A stretch of DNA of 64,000 bases from Amorphophallus konjac (GCA_022559845.1 CM040117.1:151036732-151100731); one strand, 5' to 3'. Positions 33,046-45,079 are shown, counted from the stretch's first letter. The notes: generated from the sequence alone by a model not told the origin. A program made the numbers and translations.

Positions 33046-35454
33046 TGATGGGGACATCGCTTACCACTTCCCATTTCTCCAAGGGTCCCGATGCTCGCCA
33101 TTGTGTTCATCTTGATTTTCTGAGTCTAACTATGTAATTTTCATATCTTTCTTTGAGTCTTAACCATGTAATTTTCCTTTTATTGAGTCAAGTACCTAAG
33201 TTAGTGAGTCATCTATCTAAGTCTAAGTATCATTAGGTGGCCTAGTGGGTTAACGGGCCCACTTCAATGGGCTTGGCCCATGGGCGCCCCCTTCCCCCCT
33301 TGGTCATTCGTCAGTAGTCCAAAAGGTAAGGACTTTTTGTAAATTGAGGGTTCCCTATAAATAGGACCCCAATCCCTCCATGGAGAACTAATGAATGAAT
33401 GAAAGTTTGAGTTAAATCTTGAAACCCCTTGTGCTCTCTCTCTCTCTCTCTCTCACTCACTCTACCTCTCTCTCTCTCTCTCAAGAAGGGGTGAACCCCC
33501 TCTCTCTCTTCTCTCTCTCTCCTCCCCTCTCTCTCCCAAATTCGACCTCCCCTCTCTCTCCTCCCATTGCCACATCACCCTCCACCTCAGCCCAACCCCT
33601 CACCTCCCCAAGGTCCATTCAATTCCTCCATTACTCACCCCAAAACCCAAGTAACCTTTCACCTTCCTAGGCATCCCTTCATTCTCCAAAGCACCCATCC
33701 CACTTCCCTAGCAACCTTCCCTCTTCCCCAAGCACCCTTCCCTCTCCCCCACACACCCCATTCACTTCCCCTAGGGGATTTGAATCACCCTTTCCCCCCC
33801 ACTTGGTGCGATCCCATTACCCCCCCCTTTTGCTTTGGCCGACCACCCCACTCCCCCAAGCCCACTTGCGCCCCCATCACCCCTCCTCCTCCAAGAGAAA
33901 CCACATATTCCCCCCCATCCCCTCTCACACTCCCCAAACCACCCCTCCCACAACTACAACCAGCAACCTTCCACTCCTCCTTGCTACCCCTCCACCCCTT
34001 ACCATCCCACCTCCACCAACAACCCCCCCTTTTTGCACGGCCTAGTTCGCAGGTAGCAGTTGGGACTCGACTTACAGAACCTGCCTCGGAGTCATTCGGC
34101 ATCCTCTGGAGGTGTAACATACATCACCGGAAAGGTCTACCAGGCGGCTTCGCAGGCGAGGTGATTCTGCTCCATTCCGAGTTCGGGGTTGCCCGGGAGA
34201 TCCTTTCTCCCCTGACTGCGCAGATCTGGCCCAGACTGCAACAAGAGCCGACTTTCAGAAGCTCATGCGGCCACACCTTGGCACCCCTTGGCGAGCCACT
34301 TGACTGTGACGATCCTCCACCAGTCCCCTATCCAACCCAGCCAGCAGGGAGTCATTTGGAGTTTGGAGCTGTTGTACCAATTTTTCTACCACCGGAGCGT
34401 CGTTCAGGTCAGTCAGGGCCTGTCCTGATACCTCCCTACTTCTCGGGCCGCTGTCCTCGACCCCGACCTCCCCCGGTGCCGTTCTTTCTTGATGATCGAA
34501 GAGGACGCGGCCACGCTCGCAACCGTCCTAGTCCTGTGCCATTCTAATCACGGGAGTACTCGGGGCAGCTTCATCTTCCCACGGCAGTAACCTGAGACCT
34601 GCTCGAAGCAGAACTAGGCAGCGCTGATCCAGCACCTGCTCTGACCAACAGCGATACTTTGAGAGCCCAAAAAAATTTAGGATCCATCCTAAGTCAGTCA
34701 CCAACGTTTCGACGCTGGTCCCATCCACTTTCGAGTCCGGGAGTGAACACAGCGGAGTCGACAGCAAGTACCTATCAGCAGGCAGAACCGGCAGGCAGAA
34801 CTCCGGAAGGGCGACCCGGCTCCGTTCGTAGTCCCTTTTCCCTCCCCGCCTGGCCAGCTTACCGCCGCTCCCTGCGTGGAGGTAGTGTTTGTGTGTAAAC
34901 CCATTTTCCCACCCCGAGATCCACCCTCTTGCGTGAGGTGTAGTGCGTGTACTATTTAGCAAGACTCAAGCTACATCGACGAAGTGTGCGGGGAGTCCAC
35001 ACTTCCCTGCTCGCCCATCATCTCCGAACGGGGTTGGTTTATTCCAACCAACCAGGTAAGCTCTATACATTGCTCTCCTATCAGTATTTGTTCATATAAT
35101 ATCAGTGGAAATGCTCCGCTGACGGTGAGAGAGCGCCCGACCCCGAAGCTCCCCCGTTTACTAGCGGTCATCGTGGGTTTGTGAGAGAGCGACCCGGTGC
35201 CCTTTTCGGCACTTACCAGCCCCTTGATTGTGGGCACCGTACCCTCGGGAGGGCGACCATAGCTTTGCTGGTCCTCTACCAGCAAGGGCCTTGTTCCACT
35301 ACCTCCACTCGGCACCGCCGAGTCACCCGGGAATCGTGTGCGCAACGGTGGTTTGGCAACTTGCGTAATTCTCTACTCTTGTGCGCTGTGCTTGCTTGGT
35401 AAGTCCAAGGACCCTCGGTCTAGTTACTGCATTCACAAAGTCTGTGTCACATCA
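33046..35454 (+). mobile_element. 3' LTR of element D (2409 bp)
   Basis: It starts TGATGGGGACATCGC and ends GTCACATCA, followed by the TGAAT duplication. The length difference from the 5' LTR comes mainly from the CT run. Confidence 0.92.
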
Positions 35455-35459
35455 TGAAT

Positions 35460-35944
35460 GTTGAAATAAATCTCTCTCTATGACATAATGACCTCATTCA
35501 TTCAATGTTATTTTATTACTAATTTAATTCTAAGTCAATTTTTCACCTAATTTTTCTATTTCACCAACCCATGTTACTATTACACCCACTGATGTGGCTA
35601 ATAAATTCTAACATAAGAATATTGAAATAAATCCCCCTTTATGACATAATCAATGACCTCATTTATTCAATGATCTAAAAAATGACACCATCCACTAATT
35701 AGAATTTAATTAGAGTTAATAATTCTCTCTTAAATCGGATGCTATAGTATTGCTACAGTCCTGACGTCTTCGCCTTCTCAGAATCATGCAGTGAATCTCG
35801 CCGTTCGAGTTAACATGTGGGATAGGGTTCGCATTTATATATTCTACACTTTAAAGATATAAAGAAAAATATTTATCTTTTATTTTATTTTTATCATTAT
35901 TTTTTTCACACATAAATGCATATATAAAATTTTGAGTTGCTACA
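35460..35944 (-). mobile_element. 5' LTR of element A, piece 3
   Basis: It resumes with GTTGAAATAAATC (compare 5391) and ends GTTGCTACA (compare GTTGTTACA at 5868-5876), followed by TAAAT. Together with pieces 1 and 2 it reconstructs a 2521-bp LTR. Confidence 0.92.
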
Positions 35945-35949
35945 TAAAT

Positions 35950-37626
35950 AGCATAGCACGGAAACATGGATGTCATCAATAGCATGGATAGAAGCATTCA
36001 AACATCAAACATGTAAAGCATCATTGTTCGTTGTTTCATTTAAGCCATGAGGATGACAAACTTAGCCAATGGTAAAGGTTTAGAGTTAAATGATCAAGAT
36101 TGCCCAGAGTGGTAGGAATAATCAAGTGAAGTCAGTAGGAGTTACTTAGAAAGATTTGGAGATGATAACCAATGATGTCCAGAGTGGCAAATCATGAAGA
36201 TAATGATGTTGAGAACATAGGGAAGAATCAAAAGATTTGATATAAGTGGAATAAGAGGACTCATCCCATGTTCTTGGTCCTTCTTGCAAACATTTATCCC
36301 CGTAAGGCACCATTTGAAAAAATAGTTAGTGGAAAATACAATGCGATTTTTTTAGATTTTGATAATATGCAAATTTTTATGGGGTTTTTTTAATATTCAA
36401 AGTTTTATGGATTTTGAGAAAATATTTATTTTTTTTAGATTTTAAAAATATTTTTTTTAATTTTGATATAGACATTGCTAATTACAGCACCAAGGGGTAA
36501 TTTAAACCGTTGGCTAGGGGTCCTTGTTCCTTCCCCTCTCGCTAAGAGTCGCCCAAAGCAAGGCGTGTATTGAAGGTGGCACCCTATAGCCGACTTCCCT
36601 TAGTTAACGGTGTCCCTACTAAGGCCATATCTGAGAAACACTCGATCTTATAAGGAGAAGAAAAGAAAAATTGGGGATAAGCCTGATATGAGTTAAGACG
36701 ATGTTGGGTTTTAATTTCTTTCCATAGCACAACCCCTAGAGATCTGGTCTGTTGCGTCGAAACTTTTTGTCATATCATCCAACCTTAATTCTCTTTTAGG
36801 CACACATACGACCGGGCTCATGACGTCCCACGAGGAAACTGTACTGCCCTCTTGCCATGCCATATTCTTTGATAATTTTCTTTACTTTTTTTATCATCCT
36901 TTTGTTCTTGTTTGTCATTTGGACTTTGAGAGATATTGTATTTGGAACTAAAATTGAGAATATAGTCTTACTTAATTGGCCCTATTTGAGATTTCTTCTT
37001 GTCGGAGTGTGCTTAGGTTGATTGTTTTGCTCAGACTACCTCTGCCCTCATATTTTGGTCAAGTAATGGAGAGAAAAAGACCTCGTGCCCTCGAGAATCA
37101 CCCAAGGAGCAACGGTGTTTACCAAGGAAGATAGCTAAGGACGCCGTGAAGTGTGTGCGGTGCTCAGCTAAGGGTTGCCCTTAATGAGAGGGGAGGGAAT
37201 GCCGAACTCCCAGTGCGGGGTTCTTAAAACCAAAGGTGCTGCAAAAAGAAACCTAAAGACTCTTTTTGACTAAACTTTAATAAAGACCTAGGACTAGGCC
37301 TAGAACTATCACTCTTAATCATGTTAAGAAGCACTTCGTTTTGAAAATCGTGCGTGAATGAGATAATAAAACATAAGAATACATACTTACGCAATCATGT
37401 TGCCTTTGCGACCGTGTTGTAGAAGCAGCTGCCGGAGGCGATATTGATCAACATAGGATTTATCATCCTCATTTGGCAGATAAAAGATAGGGAGGCAAAG
37501 ATTTGAAGTGGCTTAATATGAAGGAGTGGTGCCCAGACCAGACTCAGACGAATAGGGAGAAAAGGAAAAGCGGTGAGGGATAGAACTCCCTCACTAAGGT
37601 GTAGAAACCTTGATCACATGAAAGGT
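35950..37626 (-). mobile_element. 3' internal region of E1, right part (non-coding)
   Basis: It continues 2260-3354 across element A. It is homologous in order to 61200-63240 of element F: a T-rich tract (36340-36475), a GGTGNCCCTACTAAGGC block near 36609, CTCTTGCCATGCC near 36850, and GAGAAAAAGACCT near 37073. No coding frame was recognised. Confidence 0.6.
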
Positions 37627-38352
37627 CTACAAAAGGAAAAGGGAAGTTAATGGGGGGGAGTGAGGACTAAAATCTCGAAAGTAGTGGGAGAAAAGGCATA
37701 TGCCCAAAGCAATTGATGTAAGAGAAGTCAGGTCAGACCCGAGATTAGGAGGAATCAGGAGAAAAAATCGATAAAGGGAAAGAGGAGGATCTGGAGGGTC
37801 TGGAGGTAAAGGATGAGAATCATGGTGGGAAGAAGAATCTGAAGGTTCTGGAGGAAGAAAATACTGAGGGACGCGATGCCCTAGAAAAAGGTACAGAAAA
37901 AGGTAATTCAAAAGGAGGAAAAGAACAAAGGACGCGATGTCTTGGAAGAGTAAAAGGATGAATCAGAAGAAAGGAAGCTCCGGAGGCTCCAGAAGGAAAT
38001 GAGAAGGGACGCGATGCCCTATCAAGATTGGTAGGGAAAAGAAAGGGAAATCTGGAGGTTCCGAGAGCAGGGAATAAGAAGGGGCGTGATGCCCGGTAAG
38101 GATAGGTGGATTTAAAAGGGGAAGATCCGGACGTTCTGGAGGAGGAAAATAGTAGGGGACGCGATGCCCCGGGGAAAGAGATAAAGAATCCGAAAATTCT
38201 GGGGACAAGGGTGAACAAGAAGTAGTTTGGAAAGGATCCGGTGGTTCCGAAAAATGGGGAAGATAATGGTCAAGAGACCCGAGAGATAAGGAATGCAAAT
38301 GAATGAAATGCAATGAATGCAAGGGATGCAAGAAGGGGATCCTCCTTCTCAC
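37627..38352 (-). repeat. Coding-like tandem repeat in E1 (about 75 bp units)
   Basis: GCGATGCC-type motifs recur at 37873, 37934, 38011, 38086 and 38161 (spacing 61, 77, 75, 75). On the minus strand they give repeated GHRVP followed by proline-rich YFxPPExPD sequence, split over frames 37627-37911, 37820-38218 and 37963-38352. The repeated peptide suggests a once-translated Pro/Ser-rich tail, now frameshifted. F has a different repeat at the matching place. Confidence 0.6.
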
Positions 38353-39158
38353 CCCATGAGTGGCCCATAAAAAAATTTATTGGTTAATAAAGGTGTGGAT
38401 GGAATATAATATAAAATGAATAAATCAATGGAAGGACCCTTAGTGTAAGGATGCCCGCCCCTCCATGGCAAATAAGGTGCTTGGACAGACGGCTCAATGA
38501 ATGGAATTAATGCCCAAGTGCTCTCATTCAACGAAGCTTCAATAATAACTTCATAATACAAAATGAATGGTAACCCCCTTTGTAAGTGGCTATAATGAAA
38601 ATTAGGGAGTTCCGCCTGTGGCGTAGAAACATTGAGATAAATGAGCTTCGGCTTCTTCAAAAGTAACTCCCATGAAAGGCGAGGAGTATCAATGTGAGGG
38701 AGTTGGAATTTAGGCATTGGAAGCTTCGCAATGCTCAAGGCTCTTGGAATGTTTTCATGAAAAGCAGTTGGAAATATGGGCACCTGCCCCTTGTATGGAA
38801 GTGAAGAAGGAACAAACTTGGTATTGAATGCTTCAAACAAGGGATTCCCAGCCCTACCCTTGAGCATGGACTTCATCATCTCCTTAACGAAAGAATGTGT
38901 CATGATGATATTGGAGGAGAACCCATTCTCTTGATTAGTGACTTGCACTATAATGGAACAAGGGGTAATGAGAGCTTTGAAAGTATCTTGACCGATGTGC
39001 AAAGCAACTTTGACAATCATGGCCTTGAGCTGACATGGCATCAATTCTTGACATTTTTCCTTAGTGAGCATCGATGGAGACTTTTCAAAAATGCCCGACA
39101 CAAGGACATGAATCAACATTCGGCAAATAAAATGTTGAACCTTGAATGGCATAGCCAA
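38349..39158 (-). CDS. Unknown 269-codon ORF of element E1
   Basis: It is the longest clean frame in E1, with ordinary globular composition and no stop. I do not recognise the family. There is no DTG protease motif, no RT or integrase motif and no zinc knuckle. It lies between a Pro/Ser-rich frame (39193-39624) and the GHRVP repeats, and these pieces together look like one former polyprotein. It could be part of a Tat-type Gag-protease region or a sequence special to non-autonomous Tat relatives. Start codon uncertain; an ATG-like start at 39156-39158. Confidence 0.4.
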   Translation of the reverse strand: MAMPFKVQHFICRMLIHVLVSGIFEKSPSMLTKEKCQELMPCQLKAMIVKVALHIGQDTFKALITPCSIIVQVTNQENGFSSNIIMTHSFVKEMMKSMLKGRAGNPLFEAFNTKFVPSSLPYKGQVPIFPTAFHENIPRALSIAKLPMPKFQLPHIDTPRLSWELLLKKPKLIYLNVSTPQAELPNFHYSHLQRGLPFILYYEVIIEASLNESTWALIPFIEPSVQAPYLPWRGGHPYTKGPSIDLFILYYIPSTPLLTNKFFYGPLMG

Positions 39159-39192
39159 AACTGACTTCTTCTTGCCCGGCTCTTGAGCATTG

Positions 39193-39624
39193 TCATTGGC
39201 ACATGTACTTATAGCAACACCTACTCCGAGGGGAGGTGGAGGAAGGTGAAATAGAGGCAGTAGGCTTAATGAGTGATGAGAATTGAATAGAAGATATTAT
39301 TGGAAGGGTAGGTGGAGGTTGGAACATGTCGAGCTTCTCCCCTTGCTCGGAAGCGGCCGAGGTCGATTCGGGTGCAAAAATAGGTGGACCCTGCTCAGAA
39401 TTGGCCATGGGTTTAGGTAAAGGGGTAAGTGGTGGATTAAGGATAATTTGCGGTGAGGTTACAAGGATAGTGGGGGGCTTAAGTGGAGGTGATGGAGGAT
39501 AAATTGGTTGGGAAGATGAAGAACTAGTGGAAGGCTCGGGGGAGGCCGATGGCATGGAGGTTAATTGTATAGTAGTTGGAGGTGGTATAATAGTGGAAGG
39601 CTTGGTGGGGAGGAGACGTCTCAT
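39193..39624 (-). pseudogene. Pro/Ser-rich linker ORF of element E1
   Basis: It is a 143-codon frame dominated by P, S, T and I, ending RCCYKYMCQ. It is in a different frame from the ORF at 38349-39158, which begins 35 bp downstream, so a frameshift may separate two parts of one protein. Low complexity prevents family assignment. Confidence 0.35.
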
Positions 39625-40137
39625 CTTGGTGGGGCGAGGGGTTTTAAAGGTAGGGGAAGGTTCATGATGCGTCGATGTGGGTTGTTAGAGTATCGACCCA
39701 TCATCGTAGCACCATGAGGTTTCATAAACGGGGGTAAGGATAGTGGCTTCGTCCTGAGCAAGGGGTTCTTCCGGTAATGGAGGGAGAGGAAAATGAAAAA
39801 GCCTTGGAATATGTGTATCTTTAAAATATTCATCTTGTGTCATCTGCAATTCTTCATAATCCGGGTCAAATTCTTCATCAAAAGTTTCATCATGTGTTAC
39901 TTCTAATTCTTCATCATCGGATTCAAGTGGACGCCGTGGTGTTGGCGTATTTTTGGGTGGAGATGTATAATGGCATGCAGGGTTTTATGTATATGGATGT
40001 GGATGTGGAGGTGGAGGGTCATATGAATGAATGTGACGAATGGGTGGTGGGCAGATGGCGTCCACTTGACCATTGAAGCTTATAAAGTTATCTTGCTCAC
40101 ATGTGTTCATGATGCCATTGTCATCTCTTCTCTCCTT

Positions 40138-40497
40138 TCAATCTTTCTCTATTTTAATAATGCTATTCATGAAAGCATGAAGGGAATTGACTTGAGGAGG
40201 AGGAGGAGGTCGCGGGCTTGTAACCCTCTTCAATTGTTCCTCCAACTTGAGGATTTTATCAATAAGGACTTGTTCGAGGGGAGTGACTTGTGCAACTAAG
40301 GGTTGGCCATGAGACCTTGGAGGGGCGATTTGACATGAAGGCCGTGGAGGATGGATGGGTTGACCCACAAAAGAACCTGGTTGGACTGGGGTGCAAGGAG
40401 CATTTGGGCCTTAGGGCCGTGGAGGAGGGTGAATAGAAGGAGGTAGGTGATGGGTCACGCGAGGGGGAGGATGAGTGAACGAAGGTGGGTGATGGGA
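40138..40497 (-). pseudogene. Pro/His-rich segment with short coiled coil, E1 Gag-like
   Basis: The minus strand reads through repeated PPxVxHHxPP-type sequence (with a stop near 40410), then EQVLIDKILKLEEQLKRV, a short amphipathic helix, before another proline run. Such proline-rich plus helix segments occur around Gag in Tat/Ogre elements. The assignment is inference. E1 sequence stops abruptly at about 40497. Confidence 0.35.
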
Positions 40498-41836
40498 CAC
40501 TAGTGACACCAGCTTATTTTCTTTAATTAATCAAGGATTAAGCATATGGAAATATTCCCTAAACAGAGCAAAATGGCATAACGCCAAAGGTGCTCTACTA
40601 GCCGAGTTGAGCTCGAAAATAGAGACATTTCGTCAGGTCAAATGGAACAGCATAACAAGCGAGGATCGTCTCCAAGCAAAGGGCACTACACAAACTAGTT
40701 TTCCGACAACCGAGTCGGACCCAAGGATTCGGGACAACTTGCCGTACCAAACGACACTCTGAAAAGATTCGAGGATCACCCCGGATACCCTGCATAAGGT
40801 ATCACACCGCCGGCACCTCAACAACTGGGTTAACCCAGGACTCAGGTTAGCCTGCCATACCTTACGATTCTTCGCCTAGAAGTGGGGGTCACCCCGACTA
40901 CCAGACAAACTGCATCATCATGCCGACACCCCAGTTACCGGGCCAACCCAGGACTCCAGCAATGTATCGCGTCATGCGATGCATGACAGAAAAGTAGAGA
41001 GCAACTCTCGACACACCCTCTACAAGCGGCTTGACACCGGTGAATCCAATAGTTACATCACACCTGGGTTCACTGTGTTCAAGACGGAGCCCAAACAAAC
41101 ATCGAGTTCGGCCGATCCGGAGCCAGATTCAAGTAAGTTATCTCTTCACCCAGTCCACCTGACCCTTGTAAGCCCCAGTTCACCTAACCAACCCAAACCC
41201 CTGAACCCAGCAAATCATTCTAACCCACATAAATCCCAGACTTAGTCAACTATGGCCCATTCAAGCCATTTGCTCCATCCCGTCTTTACCCCCAGTATGA
41301 CCTACATGACCTTTCCCTCGCTTCTAGGTCAAACCTAGCCATTCCGGTCCATCCAAACCCCCTAGAGGGAGAAGTTTACTTGGACTAGGGAGCCCCCAAC
41401 CACTCTAGCCTGCGTAAACCCCCTTTACGCGGACCTGCCCACCCATTCTTGAACGCGGTCGCCTTTGCGACCACATTCTCGAGGGAAAAAACCCTAAGTC
41501 AAACCCGCATAAACCCTGACCCACGTGTTAGGGTGAACACGGTCGCTGAGGCGACCACATTTAAAAACGGCCAGTCAAACCTATGTAAACCCTCCTTTAC
41601 GCGGACCAGACTGGCCCCCTCGGTACAATCCACGTAAACCCACCTCCAAACTCTATAAAACCCCCCATGGGGTGGCCAAGGGTCATAAGATGCATGGAGT
41701 TCACCCCCGGGACTACAAACGACACGCGAAGGACTTGGTCGGCTGGTTTTGTGTTTGCTAGGCTGACGTCGAGGGCATGTCGCATGATTGTCCCTCATAC
41801 GGCGTTTAGCCAAAACACATACCTCCTCAAAGGTGG
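40498..41836 (+). other. Non-coding start of region H
   Basis: Composition changes sharply at 40498. The stretch is C-rich without a credible gene. It holds degenerate GGTTAACCCAGGACTC-like repeats (40800-40960), paired CGCGGACC and GGTCGCCTTTGCGACC inverted segments around 41430-41560, and a TATA-like CTCTATAAAACC at 41652-41663. It could be LTR or 3' region of a large Tat/LARD-like element. No partner copy is visible. Confidence 0.4.
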
Positions 41837-42135
41837 CCCCGGCCTTGATGAACGCACTCTATCTGGATGTCGTTGGACTATCGCATGTTGCCCGAATGTT
41901 GCTTGATGAAAGCACTCTGCTTGGGCCCTGCCTCGACATGTGTGCATGCCCCGGATGTTGCTTAATGATAGCACTCTACCCTGAGCCCTATCTTGATAAT
42001 CTTGCACGGCCCCAGATGTTGCTTGGCAAAAGCACTTTGCCCGGTCTCTATCTTGATGTTCGTGCATGACCCAGATGTCACTTGATGAGAGCACCCTGCC
42101 CAGTCCCTGCCTCGAGGGTCATGTGCCGCCCTAGT
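41837..42135 (+). repeat. 60-bp tandem repeat
   Basis: Units beginning TGTTGCTTGATGAAAGCACT or close variants start at 41897, 41956, 42017 and 42076 (spacing 59, 61, 59), with a partial unit before. Each ends in a GCCCCGGA- or GACCCAGA-like stretch. Confidence 0.85.
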
Positions 42136-42224
42136 GAGACCTCGATAAGCATGCCCTCAAGATGGTTATTTGAATAATGGGCATACTTAAGAAGTCCTGA
42201 CGTAAGATGAATGTCAAGCCCCTA

Positions 42225-43088
42225 CCCCTGTGAATGTGCCCCGAGCATGACCATCGAGGTCTCACGGCGCCCATCTACTTCAGTCACAACGGTGCCCCCG
42301 GCACCCGACTCCCAGTCTCAGACGCGCCCCGAGCATGACCATCGAGGTCTCACGGCGTCCATCTCCTTCAGTCACAACGGTGCCCCCGACACCCGATTGT
42401 CAATCTCAGATTCGCCCCAAGCACGACCATCGAGGTCTCACGGCGCCCATCTCCTCGAGTCATAACAGTGCCCCTGGCACCCGACTGCCGAGTCCAGATG
42501 GCGTCGGGCTACTCTAGCCTCAACGGCGCTCAACAATCTCAGTCACAACAGGGCCCTTAGCACCCGATTGCCCAGCTCCTCTAGTCACGTCGGGGCCCGT
42601 GGTACCTGACCGCTCAATCACTTGAGTCACAACGGTGCCCACGGCACCCGACTGTCGAGTCCAGATGGTGCCGGGCTACTCTAGCCTCAACGGCGCTCAA
42701 CAACTTCAGTCACAATGGTGCCCTTGGTACACGATTGCCCATCTCTTCTAGTCATGTCGGGGCCCACGGTACCCAACCGCTCAATCACTCAAGTCACAAC
42801 GGTGCCCCCGGCACTCGATTGTCGAGTCCAGATGGCGCCGGGCTACTCTAGCCTCAACGACGCTCAACAACTTCAGTCACAATGGTGCCCGTGGCACCCG
42901 ACTGCCCAGTTCCTCCAGTCACGTCGAGGCTCGCGGTACCCGACCCCTCAATCACTTGAGTCACACCAGTGCCCCCAGCACCCGACTGCCGAGTCCAGAC
43001 GGCACCGGGCTACTCTAGCCCTAACGATGGTCAACAACTCCTATCTCATTGGTGCCAACGGCACCCGCCTGCCCAGCTACTCTAGCCA
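42225..43088 (+). repeat. Two tandem arrays with GGTGCC-nnn-GGCACC hairpins
   Basis: The first array has an 88-bp period (GCATGACCATCGAGG at 42245, 42333 and 42421). The second has an exact 167-bp period (AGTCCAGAYGG at 42491, 42658, 42825 and 42992). Both carry the small inverted repeat GGTGCC, 3 nt, GGCACC with many variants. The array is split at 43088 by G and continues at 47809. Confidence 0.88.
43084..43088. repeat. Target-site duplication of solo LTR G (AGCCA)
   Basis: AGCCA at 43084-43088 is repeated exactly at 47804-47808, with the hairpin array continuing on both sides. Confidence 0.92.
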
Positions 43089-43707
43089 TGTAACACCCCA
43101 ACTAATTATAAGAAATAAGGATAAGAAAAAGAGAAGATAAATATGAATTATTGTCGTAAATCAAGTCTAATAACTTATCATAAATAATTAGACTTTAGAT
43201 AAGTTTTAGACAAATAGAAAAAAAGGGGGCGAGGGAAGAATAAATTAATGAGGTGTATAGATAGAGTAATTGATTTTAGGTTTGATTAAATCAAGAAGCA
43301 ATAGATGAAAAGAGAATCTAACTAAATAAACGTCAAGTAATTGAATAGGTTTTAAATAATAATTATAATGAAATAATAATTTATGGAAAATATAATAAGA
43401 GTATAATTGGGTCTTAGTGAGAAAGTATAAATATATTTGGTAAGATCACATGTAAAGTTAAAGAAAATCAATTAATTGTGAAACTATCATTTTTTATAAT
43501 ATTTGCACCCTTAATGTAGACTTAAATTGACATTTAATAATTTTGTAATTTATTGAAAGGTTATTATTTTCACACTTTTATTCCCTTAAAATGATCTAAA
43601 CTGCACAAATAAAAACTTTAGATAACTTTATAGGAAGGTTGAATAAGAAGTTAGAATACTCATTGAGGGCGATTGTATAAATATACCACCATTGAAATTA
43701 TCATATG

Positions 43708-43866
43708 AAGTGACTTCTTAGTGTAATTGGTTAAGTGATGTGTTACCTAAATGAATGACTGGGGTTCGATTCCTTACATCTACCATTGCCTTTTTGTGCC
43801 AAATAAATATATGTAGGGCCTAAAGGTTTGACACCATCCAAATAACTATAAATATATATATATGTA
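43708..43866 (+). mobile_element. tRNA-derived SINE inside LTR G
   Basis: An RNA polymerase III A box, TAGTGTAATTGG (43719-43730), and B box, GGTTCGATTCC (43763-43773), lie 32 bp apart as in a tRNA. The 3' part is unrelated to tRNA and ends in an AT-rich tail. Imperfect direct repeats of TATACCACCA...ATTATCATATG flank it (43682-43707 and 43867-43890) and are probably the target duplication. It has no cloverleaf-competent second half, so it is not a functional tRNA gene. Confidence 0.75.
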
Positions 43867-44149
43867 TATACCACCAACCATTATCATATGTCTAGACACC
43901 ACCACGTGAAGAAGCAGCAAAGGGGGATGGCCAAGGTGCCATTCATGTCCAGGAGGGCCACCACCCCACTATAAACCTATAGATATACTAGTATATATAT
44001 CTCCCTTAGACCTCACACCTGACAAGCAAGCCGTTATTTGCTGGCAACTGACCCCTTTTACCCGACAATGGACTCAATGGATTGAAGCATTGATTGCTTC
44101 TTTTTCCCTGGAAATGGACCCTTATGGACCTTATGTTTATTCCTTCTCC

Positions 44150-44157
44150 TATAAACA
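44150..44157 (+). promoter_or_regulatory. TATA box of LTR G
   Basis: TATAAACA lies in a CTCCTATAAACACATCCC context, about 1.06 kb into the LTR. It supports the plus orientation of G. Confidence 0.55.
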
Positions 44158-45079
44158 CATCCCTCCATCAACCGTAGGTGACCCCTACTGTCTTTCGGTC
44201 ACAGAAGAGAAGGTTTTCCTACTGCTTCTCTGTCTCCACCTGCCCACCTACAAAAGAGAGATCTAATGTTTCTCTTCACGTGCAGGAAACATATCCTGCT
44301 GTAGAAGCCTTGCTGAGCGTGAAGGGCTTGGCGTGGCATACCTAGGAAACCGCACCCAAGAGGTAGGTGTTCTCAAGTTCTGGCTTAACTAGTGATTAAA
44401 ATAGGTTCACATGCATGCTAGTTAAACCTGTCATAGCCAAGATCCGGTCTTTTAAGGGTATATAAAAAGGCTTAGTGGGAAGGTTAGGCTACGCCTATCT
44501 GAAACACTAAATCTTGCGTGAGGAGATCCTCCGTCAAGTACCCATGTAGTGTAATTGTCATTAACATGTCCCAATTAGATTGATCCATGTTTAAAAATTA
44601 ACACCTATGAAACTAAACTCTGAAATCGTTCCATGAGCATGACCTTGCAATTCTGCTAAATTTTCCATGACTATCTATGTGTCTATTCCTGATTCTGTAA
44701 ATGTTCTAAATCATGAACAGTGAAATCACGTTATTAGTAGCCACCATATTCAAAAAAATTTATATCTATTGAATAGAACCATGAAAGTCCAGCATAATCA
44801 TGATTTTAGAATCCTCAAATTTTACTCTACCATGGAAAATCATCAAGTAAATATTTTGCCTAAAAAAATGGAATTGAGCAAATAGTAAAAACACTATTCA
44901 TGGCCCACTTTAAAAATTAATATCTCACAAGATAAACATGATTAGGAAAATCTAACTAATACCCATTAATCACCTTGATTTACTCTACCATGGAAAATTG
45001 TCAAATAAATTTTTGGCCTTAAAAATGAAATTGGGTGAATAGTAAAAGTCAACTGTTGATCGTTACTATTCACGTGGTC

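Larger units (their letters stand above)
27992..35454 (+). mobile_element. Element D: internally deleted Ty3 chromovirus
   Basis: It is a 7463-bp element with LTRs 27992-30414 and 33046-35454 (TGATGGGG...CACATCA), a Met-tRNA primer site and a perfect TGAAT duplication. The internal 2631 bp code for a Gag fragment with one zinc knuckle, two pieces of unknown sequence, and the very end of an integrase with a chromodomain-like tail. Protease, RT, RNase H and the integrase core are absent. The LTRs are very similar to each other, and their first 100 bp look nearly identical, so D is younger than A. Confidence 0.92.
3355..35944 (-). mobile_element. Element A: Tekay/Del-like Ty3 chromovirus, nested host of B, C and D
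   Basis: This is a complete but decayed LTR retrotransposon on the minus strand, flanked by the 5-bp duplication TAAAT. The order read on the minus strand is 5' LTR (three pieces, 10548-35944), Met-tRNA primer site, gag, protease, reverse transcriptase, RNase H, integrase with chromodomain, polypurine tract and 3' LTR. Without the inserted elements it would be about 9.7 kb. In the first 215 bp or so of the two LTRs I count about 18 differences, so it is old. Long LTRs, chromodomain and the double zinc finger in Gag fit the Tekay/Del clade. Confidence 0.9.

Noticed and set aside
43708..43780. A functional tRNA gene
   Set aside because: A and B boxes are present, but the acceptor and anticodon arms do not close, and the flanking direct repeats fit a SINE.
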